Positions 44,212-53,300 of a stretch of 64,000 nucleotides of DNA are shown here, in pieces (the stretch's first letter is position 1; every line of letters begins with the position of its first letter). The DNA comes from JARLGU01 sp036504535 (GTDB taxonomy: Bacteria > Armatimonadota > Armatimonadia > Armatimonadales > Capsulimonadaceae): positions 124,001 to 188,000 of the forward strand of contig DASXUY010000014.1 of the NCBI GenBank assembly GCA_036504535.1. The letters run 5' to 3'. Below the pieces are notes generated by a model that was not told where the DNA came from, ran no database searches, and worked only from the letters and a program-made list of their open reading frames with translations. The position numbers were made by a program, and so were the translations under genes.

Positions 44212-46320
44212 CTAGAGCGCAGGCGACAAGCCTTCCCAGCGTACCGTCCACGAACCATCCTGGGGAAAGCCGGGCGCATGGACCGCTGGGGCACCATCCC
44301 AGCCTGCCGACATCATGGCGACGGCATAGAGCAGCCCTCCGTTGCTAGGGAAGTAGGGATGTGGACCGCCAGTGGATAGACCTGCATCGTCAAAGTCGAA
44401 TTGAGTGTTCGCATCAACAAGAAGGCCCACGGCTTTCGAAGGATCTCCGAGGCGCGCCATACACATCGCCATCATGGGCAAGTCCCATCCCCAAACATGC
44501 TTCATGTTCCATGTCGCAAAAACTCTGTCAACCGTGCGACGCTCAACTTCGACATCGACACCGTCTCCTGGAAGCCAGCCGTATACACCCGTAAGCGCTG
44601 GATGCTCGAACGCGTAGTTAGTCCACATGTCGTCGACCCCCTCGTACAGAACGTAGACTCCATCTTCAATTGGTAGCGGCGCCAGGTTCGCCTGAACGTT
44701 CTCCCACGCATCATTACGAGCCAATCCCAGCCGCTCGCGCCACGTCTGAGCGATACGTAGACCAAAACGCCAGTAGCTGAGCTCGAACGCCGGATTCACC
44801 GTGATAGTCGGATCTGTGTTTTCAGACACGACGTACATCGGAGGGCCTAGCACAAACTGCTTGATCGATTCGTCCCAGAATGCGTACGATGCCATAAAGT
44901 CCGCAGTCTCGAATAGAACGTCCTTCCATTTCAAAAGGGTCTCGCGGGTTGGTCGCGCGCGGTACTCAAGTTCGGCAAAGAACATCGGGTGAGGCTGCTG
45001 CCAGATGACGGTAGCGTTACATGGATGGACGGACTCCCAGCCTTCGCGCGTTGTCATTTTCGGCCATCTTGCTCCTCTGCACCCTTGGTTCTCCGCCCTA
45101 AGGCGCGATGTGGGGAGGAATGTCTCGTAAATTCCCGTACTGCAGTCCAACTCTGGCCAGCGGTTCCAAAGTGCCCAGTGAGCCGCATGCCACCAGTACA
45201 TTTCCATGTGGAACTTCCCCATCCAGCCGTTGTTTACCAAGCCACTTTCCTGCGGCGGCTGCGATCCTACTTCATTCACACGCATCACATACTGTGAGAG
45301 CACGATCCGCCGCTCAAGCTCTCGCCAGCGGCTATCTTTGCTGTCCGAAAGGTCGATTGCAGCGCCCGATAACCAATAAGCTTCCCAATGCTTCGCGGAT
45401 GAGACGAGTGTGTCATCCACTGTTGGCAGAGTGCCGGGCGTTGCGTCGGGAGCGAACGCAATTATCGCATCAAGCTGATCTGATCTACCACTGAGCGTGA
45501 ACCTGTGCGAATCCGAGCTACCGCCAGATCGACTGCGCTTGAACTCACCATGATGTTGCCACTCGACCGACGTTTGGTACGACGACGCGTCGAGCGTGTG
45601 CGTGATATCCACCCGATTTTGCGTTTTCTGGTCAACTGTCGTCTCGTGCTTATCCCCTTGATCGAAATCACCGACGTATTGGCTTAATTCGGTCAGGTTG
45701 GCGTACGGAAAGTCGATAAAAAGCGAAAGACGATCAAATGAAATTAGGGCCGACTGGATACGTATCGCTATCGCGTCCATGTCTTGCGCCGCACACGTTT
45801 CCACGACAACCTGCTCCCCCTCCAAGGTGAACTCACTACGAAGGGAGCCGGTCCACAGGTCCAGCGTTTGAAGCGCGTCTCCAATGTCATCAGGTGTCGC
45901 TTCCCGTCCGCTCTCCGTCGTCAAACTGAGTCCTATCCGCGCCAGATTGATACGATGTGGATTTTGATACATCCAGCGTCCTAGCTCAGCCTGTTCGTCG
46001 TTTGGGCTGCTGTACATGACTCGGCGTCCATGGCTATCCCAAGCCGTGCCTCGAAAGTCGGATGGCAATTCTCCCGCAGGCAAAGGGAAGGAATGCCAGC
46101 CCCACTCTGACATCGTATTGAATGGAACAAAGGTCTGCAGTCCTGTGATGTCGGCGCTGAACGCAAACTGTCCATTGCCAACCTGAAGCGGAGCCTTCGC
46201 GTCGAGCGTGCGACGCGTAACGTTATGTCGGCTAACTACTGCTCGCCGATCTATCGGCGATTGCAAACCAGTGAGATTGGCATGAGTGGTAGCTTCGAAC
46301 TTGGTGGGCGTGCGCAGCAT
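44212..46320 (-). CDS. Six-hairpin ((alpha/alpha)6) glycosidase, GH65/GH95-like
   Basis: This 702-residue cytoplasmic protein has an N-terminal beta-sandwich (~30-300, with PLQVGNGQFAFSADITGLQTF) and an (alpha/alpha)6 barrel (~320-690). Motifs include NNGWMGKFHMEMYWWHAAHWALWNRWPEL, IWQQPHPMFFAELEYRA and KHVWGWDLPMMAMCMARLG. The general architecture is that of GH65 phosphorylases/hydrolases and GH95-type enzymes; the exact family and activity are uncertain. It is transcribed alone from TTGACA-N17-TAAAAT with operator 4 three bases after the -10. The ATG has GAGAGGA about ten bases upstream. Confidence 0.7.
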   Translation of the reverse strand: MLRTPTKFEATTHANLTGLQSPIDRRAVVSRHNVTRRTLDAKAPLQVGNGQFAFSADITGLQTFVPFNTMSEWGWHSFPLPAGELPSDFRGTAWDSHGRRVMYSSPNDEQAELGRWMYQNPHRINLARIGLSLTTESGREATPDDIGDALQTLDLWTGSLRSEFTLEGEQVVVETCAAQDMDAIAIRIQSALISFDRLSLFIDFPYANLTELSQYVGDFDQGDKHETTVDQKTQNRVDITHTLDASSYQTSVEWQHHGEFKRSRSGGSSDSHRFTLSGRSDQLDAIIAFAPDATPGTLPTVDDTLVSSAKHWEAYWLSGAAIDLSDSKDSRWRELERRIVLSQYVMRVNEVGSQPPQESGLVNNGWMGKFHMEMYWWHAAHWALWNRWPELDCSTGIYETFLPTSRLRAENQGCRGARWPKMTTREGWESVHPCNATVIWQQPHPMFFAELEYRARPTRETLLKWKDVLFETADFMASYAFWDESIKQFVLGPPMYVVSENTDPTITVNPAFELSYWRFGLRIAQTWRERLGLARNDAWENVQANLAPLPIEDGVYVLYEGVDDMWTNYAFEHPALTGVYGWLPGDGVDVEVERRTVDRVFATWNMKHVWGWDLPMMAMCMARLGDPSKAVGLLVDANTQFDFDDAGLSTGGPHPYFPSNGGLLYAVAMMSAGWDGAPAVHAPGFPQDGSWTVRWEGLSPAL

Positions 46321-46421
46321 GCGTGGTGATTCCTCTCAAACTCTTTGTATCCGGACTAGCGGCCAGGAGGGCCCAGATGGAAAACGGACGCGCGACTCAT
46401 CATTCCTGTTTTTTAATAAAG

Positions 46422-46444
46422 TAAGCGCTTTCCGTAAGCGATTA
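46422..46444. promoter_or_regulatory. LacI-type operator 4 (six-hairpin glycosidase)
   Basis: Arms TAAGCGCTTTC and GTAAGCGATTA around a central C match at 9 of 11 positions. It begins three bases after the -10 box of the minus-strand promoter. Confidence 0.8.
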
Positions 46445-46447
46445 CCT

Positions 46448-46476
46448 ATTTTACAATTCAAATCGTGCATTGTCAA
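46448..46476 (-). promoter_or_regulatory. Promoter of the six-hairpin glycosidase
   Basis: Minus strand: TTGACA (46476-46471), 17-base spacer, TAAAAT (46453-46448). Confidence 0.78.
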
Positions 46477-46689
46477 CGATGATCTGGCGACGGCAAGCAA
46501 TCGAGTAGCGCTTCGCGGTCGCCGAGGGCTATCCATTCCACAATTTAGCTGACCGGCTATACTCACCGCCCCCAAGTGGCAATACCGCGACCGTGCCGAG
46601 TAGCGCTGAGTCTGCTTAGGCGACCCATCACAAAAATCATCCCATTCATCACCGCCAGCAACGGGTATAACACCCCTGAGGTACACCAG

Positions 46690-48036
46690 ATGAGCCACAT
46701 CGACGATCCCATATTCCAGGCTGCGCTCGAGCAGAGCCTTCAGCGCGACTTCGGCGGCGCGATTGCGTCGTTCGAGGACCTTGCGGCGCGTTATCCCGAT
46801 GTCTCCGAGGTGCACTACGAGCTTGGACTTGCATACCAACGGCGCGCGGAGTCGCAGTTGCCGGGTGCGATGCGCAGCGAACCAGCCTTGGGCGCAAGTG
46901 GCGTAGTCGCGGCGCTGGGAGATGTGGCTAATGCCCTGTTAGGGTTTGCAGCGGTGAGCGCATCGAGAGCGCTTGGGCGTACCGATTGGATCGTGTGCTA
47001 TCGTGAAGACTTCCGCAAGTCGATCACGGCCTTCCGCCGGTCCCTGGAGCTTGACGACAATTTTGCGGACTGCCACTACGCGCTCGCGAACTCGTTGAGC
47101 CGGTTGGGGCAAACCGATGCCGCCGCCGATGAGGCGAGGCGGGCGTCGGAGATCGCCCCCGCTGACCCTATCTATACGGCGCGCGCCGAAGAGCTCGGGG
47201 ACGCGGCGAACGCGCAGCCGTCCGCCGTTGAAACGTCGCAGACCTGGGACGACGTTGTCCTGCCGGCACGTACCAAGCGCGAACTGCGGCAGATGCAGTT
47301 GTTGCTTGAGAACCCTTCGCTCTCACGTGACCTCGGTATCGACCCGCCTACAGGCCTGCTGCTGTACGGCCCGCCTGGAACGGGCAAGACCACCATCGCC
47401 CGCATCCTGGCCAGCGAGGCCAAGTGCCAGTTCTTCGCATCCACCCCCGCAGAGATCAACTCGATGTGGCTGGGCGAGTCCGAGAAGCAGGTCGCTCGTC
47501 TGTTCGCGCAGGCGCGTGCCAATGCACCGTCTATCGTCTTTCTCGACGAAATCGATGCGCTGCTTCCGGCCCGCAGCGGCGGAATCAATCAGTACTCGGA
47601 CAAGGTTGTAAACCAGTTCCTACACGAGATGGACGGTCTTGTTCGCAACCGCCGTGTGTTCGTGATCGGCGCTACAAACCGCCGAGATATGCTGGATCCA
47701 GCGCTTCTGCGCGGCGGCCGCCTGGCGCGCGAGATCGAGATCCCGCTGCCCGACGAAGTTGGCCGCAAGGCGCTGTTCGAGCTAACAACACGCGGTGCTA
47801 AGCTCGAAGACGGGATCGACTTCGATGAGCTGTCGCGGCGAACCGCAGGCTTTTCGGGAGCGAACATCAAGGCACTCGTCAACGAAGCGGGCCTCCAGGC
47901 ACTGATACGACTCTCATCCGGCGACCCGAAAGCCGAGCGCCACCTCACCGCTACGGACTTCGCCCAGGCGCTGGAGAACACCGCTCCGCCGCAGCAGGAG
48001 TATCGCCCGCACTGGCCGTTCCCGACATCGAACTAG
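46690..48036 (+). CDS. AAA ATPase with N-terminal TPR region
   Basis: Residues ~5-165 contain TPR-like helices (FQAALEQSLQRDFGGAIASFEDLAARYPDVSEVHYELGLAYQRR; ITAFRRSLELDDNFADCHYALANSLSRLGQ). A full AAA module follows: Walker A GPPGTGKTT at ~227-235, Walker B VFLDEID at ~283-289, second region of homology FVIGATNRRDMLDPALLRGGR with the Arg finger region, and a C-terminal helical lid ending ADF-type LTATDFAQAL. The classic clade is the FtsH/Vps4/p97 type. ATG 46690 has GAGGT seven bases upstream; the frame upstream lacks homology. Its role (protein remodelling or assembly) is not evident from the neighbours. Confidence 0.82.
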   Translation: MSHIDDPIFQAALEQSLQRDFGGAIASFEDLAARYPDVSEVHYELGLAYQRRAESQLPGAMRSEPALGASGVVAALGDVANALLGFAAVSASRALGRTDWIVCYREDFRKSITAFRRSLELDDNFADCHYALANSLSRLGQTDAAADEARRASEIAPADPIYTARAEELGDAANAQPSAVETSQTWDDVVLPARTKRELRQMQLLLENPSLSRDLGIDPPTGLLLYGPPGTGKTTIARILASEAKCQFFASTPAEINSMWLGESEKQVARLFAQARANAPSIVFLDEIDALLPARSGGINQYSDKVVNQFLHEMDGLVRNRRVFVIGATNRRDMLDPALLRGGRLAREIEIPLPDEVGRKALFELTTRGAKLEDGIDFDELSRRTAGFSGANIKALVNEAGLQALIRLSSGDPKAERHLTATDFAQALENTAPPQQEYRPHWPFPTSN

Positions 48037-48449
48037 GCGACTCTAAGGGCGCTACTTATTCCCATCCGCGCCGATAAATCCACGTGGACCTAGATATATA
48101 AAATATATAACTATTGCACTGCAAAAATGTTGGCGTGCAATATTTATTAATGATATATTATTTGTAGCGATACCAAAGGTGCCAACCGGGACACAGGCCT
48201 TTTAGTCGTAGAGAGGTCTCTTCCGGGCCGCCATGTGGCGGTCACCAGAGTACTCACCTGCACCCAGTCCCGGAGGGACGATCTTTCGACCCTAACCTTG
48301 GAATTCACTCCGAGGCCCACCGGGTCCGGCAGTGGCCGCCCTAGCCCGCCGCCAGTTTCGGCACGATCACTCGGCGCGTCGATATTCCGGGGCACCGTAC
48401 TCTTCCGGTGTATCCTAAACGTCCCAAACACTAACCGAAGGACTCGAAG
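48037..48449. other. Non-coding region before the second GH39 gene
   Basis: It has an AT-rich block (~48090-48175) with an inverted repeat ATTGCAC (48113-48119) / GTGCAAT (48135-48141), then a GC-rich leader with small hairpins such as GTCCC-GGA-GGGAC (48267-48279) and GCCGCCATGTGGCGG (~48229). No copy of the 23-bp LacI operator and no supported gene are present. Confidence 0.5.
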
Positions 48450-50171
48450 ATGAGCGACAACGCCAAAATGTCTCGCCGCGAAATGCTAGCTGCCTTGGAG
48501 GCAGGGCTGGTGTCGACCCAGGCCGGGCACGATGATCCGGCCCCGCCCAATGGCGACCCATCCGCCGCCATTACCCTCGGCATCGACGCCAGCAAGCCGC
48601 TCGGCGTGCTCAAGCCCATCTGGCGCTTCTTCGGTTGCGACGAACCCAACTACGCCACCATGCCGAACGGCGAAGCTCTCCTTGGCGAGCTTGGCGCGCT
48701 CTCGCGAGGAAACGTCTACTTTCGCACCCACAACCTGCTCACCACTGGCGATGGCAAGCCGTCGCTCAAGTGGGGGTCAACCAACGCCTACACTGAAGAC
48801 GCGAGCGGCAACCCGGTCTACGATTGGACCATTGTCGATGCCATCTTCGACGCCGGGCTCAAGCGCGGGGTCAAGCCCTACGTCCAAATCGGCTTCATGC
48901 CCGAAGCCATGTCTACCCATCCAGAGCCTTACCGCCACCGATGGCACCCAGGCGCGAAGTACGAGGAGATCTACACCGGCTGGGCCTACCCGCCGAAGGA
49001 CTACGCTAAATGGGCCGAGCTGGTCTACCAGTGGACCAAGCACTGCGTTGACAAGTACGGCGTCGCCGAGGTCGAAAGCTGGTACTGGCAAGCCTGGAAC
49101 GAGCCGAACAGCGGCTACTGGCGAGGGACACGTGACGAGTACTTCAAGCTCTACGACTACTCCGTAGACGCCGTCCGTAGAGCGCTCCCGACCGCGCGAG
49201 TCGGCGGCCCCGAAACCGCTGAGGGCCCCGGCGGCACGCACCTGCGCGCCTTTCTGGAGCACTGCGCGCGGGGCACAAACCATGTCACCGGCAAAGTCGG
49301 CTCACCTCTCGACTTTGTCTCGTTTCATGCCAAAGGCGCGCCGACATTCGTCGACGGACACGTTCGTATGGGGATCGCGGCGGAACTGAAGACCACTGAC
49401 GACGCGTTCGCAGTGATCGCCTCGTTCCCCGAATTCGCCCACCTGCCGATCGTGATCGGCGAAGCCGACCCGGACGGCTGCGCGGCCTGTCAAGGCCCGT
49501 CGCTCGGCTATCGCAACGGTCCGCTCTACGGGTCGTACACCGCCGCGAGCTTTGCGCGGCTGCACGAGTTGGCCGAGAAGCGCTCCGTGAACGTCGAAGG
49601 TGCCCTCACCTGGGCGTTCGAGTTCGAGAACGAGCCGATCTTCGCAGGCTTCCGGCAGCTCGCGAGCAGCGGCATTGATTTGCCGGTGCTCCACGTCTTC
49701 CGTATGTTCAGCAAGATGGCCGGTAACCGCCTGGCTGTTTCAATGCCATCGCAATCAACAGTCGAGGAGGTCACCTTAAGCGGCGTCAGAGGCGATGCCG
49801 ATATCAGCGCTCTTGCGTCGATCGACACGCGGCGGATCTACGTCCTCGCGTGGCACTACCACGACGACGACGTACCTGGGCTATCGGCGACGGCGACCAT
49901 CGCCATCGACAACGTCCCGTGGTCTGATAGCTTGCTTCGCGTCACGCAGTATCTCGTCGATGCTGCCCACGGCAACGCGTTCGCCGACTGGCAGGCGATG
50001 GGCTCGCCCCAGCCGCCAGATGCCGCCCAAATGAGGCGCTTGGCCGAAGCCTCGCAGCTTTCGGTGAGGACGCTGCCTAAGGCCCCAGTCCACAACCGCC
50101 GCGTGTCTGTTGATCTCGTCCTAGCGAGGCAGTCAGTCGCGCTGCTGGTTTTCGAGCGAATGCCCCAATAG
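48450..50171 (+). CDS. GH39-like glycosidase, paralogue of 30605-32326
   Basis: This protein is exactly the same length (573 residues) as the first GH39 gene and strongly similar throughout: SLGIDASKPL / TLGIDASKPL, RFFGCD, YWQAWNEPN with the acid/base Glu, LPIVIGEADPDGCAAC with the nucleophile, and WHYHDDDVPG near the end. Its Tat-like start is weakened: MSRREMLAALEAGLVSTQAGHDD has a Glu in the hydrophobic core and a short h-region, so export is doubtful. The third codon positions look much richer in G and C than in the first copy. It lacks the LacI operator and has a different 413-bp leader. It converges with the GH2 gene. Confidence 0.85.
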   Translation: MSDNAKMSRREMLAALEAGLVSTQAGHDDPAPPNGDPSAAITLGIDASKPLGVLKPIWRFFGCDEPNYATMPNGEALLGELGALSRGNVYFRTHNLLTTGDGKPSLKWGSTNAYTEDASGNPVYDWTIVDAIFDAGLKRGVKPYVQIGFMPEAMSTHPEPYRHRWHPGAKYEEIYTGWAYPPKDYAKWAELVYQWTKHCVDKYGVAEVESWYWQAWNEPNSGYWRGTRDEYFKLYDYSVDAVRRALPTARVGGPETAEGPGGTHLRAFLEHCARGTNHVTGKVGSPLDFVSFHAKGAPTFVDGHVRMGIAAELKTTDDAFAVIASFPEFAHLPIVIGEADPDGCAACQGPSLGYRNGPLYGSYTAASFARLHELAEKRSVNVEGALTWAFEFENEPIFAGFRQLASSGIDLPVLHVFRMFSKMAGNRLAVSMPSQSTVEEVTLSGVRGDADISALASIDTRRIYVLAWHYHDDDVPGLSATATIAIDNVPWSDSLLRVTQYLVDAAHGNAFADWQAMGSPQPPDAAQMRRLAEASQLSVRTLPKAPVHNRRVSVDLVLARQSVALLVFERMPQ

Positions 50172-50328
50172 CCAGGCGCTAGAGGTTACGCGTGCGCAGA
50201 ACAGCAGTAGTTATTTATAGTCGCCCAGTAATTGGGTGCCACGTTGGTGCTCTATTGCCCCGCATATCCCTTGGCGTAGCAGTTGGGTGTCCCTGGCAAT
50301 GATCCCCCACCAGGCTTGTATTAGCGCA

Positions 50329-53300
50329 TCATGGAAGCTCAATCTCAAACGTGAGGCTGTCCTTTCCACCTTTAGCTTTGCCGTCTTCCGAGAACAAGCC
50401 GAAGTTCACCGAGGTGTCGTTGAAAGTGTAACCAGGCTGACCGTAGTTGCGAAGCCGAGAGTCGAAAGTCACCGCTCCGCCGCCGCGAGTGAAGGGCATC
50501 ACGGCGCACGACGAGTCATTGGCAACAGTGACCTTCCCGTTCAATGCTTCCTTGACGGCATGGACACCAAGAAGCAAACTCGTTGACTTGCCTTCCGGGA
50601 AGTCGTTCAATACCGCGAACTTATACTCCACCTGAACGGATTTGACGCCGCACGTGATAGTTTTGGACCAATCCATGTACGGGCTGATCGCGTGCGAAAT
50701 CGAATAGACGGCTGCCCCCGCACTGTTGGTCGTTTGCGAGATTGTCACTTTCTGGTCGTCTTCATACCCTCTAAAGTGAAAATTTGGCGGTGAACTGGCA
50801 CTTTCTCTGGTCATTCCTTGAAGGTACCAGGACCCCGCCCGGTCGATGAGCACGTTTCCGTCAGGGTCGTGTATCGCCGCGATCACACCGCTCTTAAGCA
50901 AAACAAGCCCGTAGTTCGCGTTCTGGAAGTGCGCAAACACTTGACCTGGGTCCGTTTTCGGGCAGACTTTCGACAGGGGGACTAGCGCGCTGCCAGCTCC
51001 CTTTCGAACGGCGGCCGTTATGCCAACAACGAAGATCTCACCCGTTCCGACAGTTCCGGGCGACAGGATATCGATGGACTCGATGGTTTTCTCCGGATGG
51101 GGGTTATCCCAAATCATCTGATACAGACCAACTCCCATATCCATGGAATGCGAGCGGATATTCTCGCCCCACCACGCGACGGTGCAACCTGGCGCGAACA
51201 TCTCGCCCTGCTCAACCTTTCGCGCGAACCAGAAGTCTTGAATGTTCTCGCCAGGCTTGACGGTCACATCCACATAAGGATCTGGTTTGCCCGGTATCCA
51301 GTTTTTGCGGTCCTCCGCATAGTACACCCTGTAAGTGAATCCCGGCAGACCCCACGCCGACGCATGCAAGAAGTACAGACGGTCAGCTATTTGGTTAACC
51401 GGGATACCCTTCACTTCCCTTGGAAGGCTGCCCAGGTCGTAAGTGCACTTGAGCCCAATGCACCCGTTGCCGTTCGCCTTATCGGGGTCGATAATGTCGT
51501 ACGTGACGCCCTTGAACGCCTGCCGCCCGAGCGGAATGATCCGCATGTCATTCTCGGCTCCGCATCCATGCCATCCACGACGCCCTGTGGGATCATCCTT
51601 GAACGGGAGGTTCACCTTGGTTGTCAGATCGATTGGTGTGTATGTGAAGTCCTTCGACTCATCACGCGTGCGTCCAATCTGCCCTGGCATGCTTGCTCCG
51701 GCGTTCGTCAGTATTTGCGCCAGGGTTCGCGTAGCTACTGGTACCGGATAGGAAGCGCTGCGTATTTGGCTCACAATCACTCGCCCCGCGCCACGATGGA
51801 CTTGTCCAAGGTACGGCGGCTGGATCGGAGAATCGAACTGGCTCCCATTCACACGCACATAGCCAACCTGATTGACGGCGCGCTTCTGAGCAACCCAATG
51901 CGTCAAGTTGGAGATGTCGCCCCAGAAGAACCCGCCGCTCGTAAGCCCGGCGGTCAGCGGGTCGTAGCGCATTAAGTAGGCGCCACTCTGCGGAAACTCA
52001 TCGACGCTCAAGTCGGAGCCGATTAGTCGGTTTAGCCATTCGGCGCTGATAGCATCAAGATCTTGCACGAAGAGTGTGCCACCCTTCTCGAGCCACGCAT
52101 TGATCTCGCTCTTTCGTGCCATCAAGCCGGACTGTGCTGTGAGATCGTTGCCTGCCAAAATAATGAGCTTCGATGCGGTTATCTGGTCTGTGGTTGGGTT
52201 AGGGGCAACGATGCAATTGAGCCCAAACCGTCCCTGCATTGTGTCGATGAAGCCCTTGTCCGAGCTTGCCAGGAGCGCAGGCGTCAACGAGAATGGGGAC
52301 GATTTCCCAGTCCACGTCAGGATATTCGCCAGGACCCGAGTAGCAACGGGCTCCACACCCAGGGCGTCCGCCATGTTCAATTGGCAGAACAGGACCTCAC
52401 CTGCGCCTTCGCCGAGTTCGAGCAGCGGTGACGCTCCGTTAGCGTCCAGGTGCGACCTGAAATTTCCCGTCGACGGTGTTATGATGGGGTTCCAGTACAC
52501 AATCTGGTCGCCCTCGCGATTCGTCCAGCTACGGAAGTCATCGTTCAACAGACCTTGCGTGAGGCTAGACAGAGGATCGATCACCGCCGTTGCGGTGGAA
52601 CCACGCACTTTTTGCACGAGTCTCTTGGTCAGGAACGTTGGGAGTGTTCGATGGTCAAGCAAAACCACGCGGCCGCCAGCCGCTATCTTCTTCGCGAGAG
52701 ATGCTAGCGCGTCGGGTTTAACTCGGTTCAAACCCTCTGACCCCACAAGCAGTGTCCCGGTGTCGCGTCCGGCCCACGCGTCGAGGCGTGCGATGGATTT
52801 GAATGCTGCTCCGCGGGCCGTCAAGAACGCTGTAGTTCTTCCGTCTGGATCAAATACGCACAGCCTAGCAGTCGCAGGAGCCACAAGCTTCACGGGAGCG
52901 AACACAGTGATCGGCTGATCGTCGTAGAACCATCCTTTGCCGTCCTCTGTCCACACCTCGACATGGAGCCGCAACGTTGTGTCTGTCGTAACGGCAGGCA
53001 AAGGCATATGAAGCGGTACCCGCTGAATATCGCCACTTGCCAAAGTCCACTGCCCCGCCATTTCGCCAATTTTGGTGTCACCGCGCCACAGTTGGAAAAG
53101 ACCATTAACAACGTGCGTGTCATAGAGATCTTGGTGAATGCCCATCACTGTGGACAGCGTTTCGCCGGATTCGTAGCGCACTTTGCGGTCCCACGAGAAT
53201 GCTGCAAGCGGGCTTACCCAGCGTCCCACGCCGCGGTCGACATGGATCATCGATCCTGCCACTCCGCCCTGGCGCACATTCTGCAGGGCTAACTTGCGCT

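Larger units (their letters stand above)
46321..46689. other. Divergent region between the six-hairpin glycosidase and AAA ATPase genes
   Basis: It holds operator 4 and the minus-strand glycosidase promoter. On the plus strand TATACT near 46557 is a possible -10 for the ATPase gene, without a clear -35. No coding sequence is supported. Confidence 0.5.

Noticed and set aside
48180..48440. A structured leader or riboswitch before the second GH39 gene
   Set aside because: Only short unrelated hairpins are present; no known riboswitch consensus was recognised.
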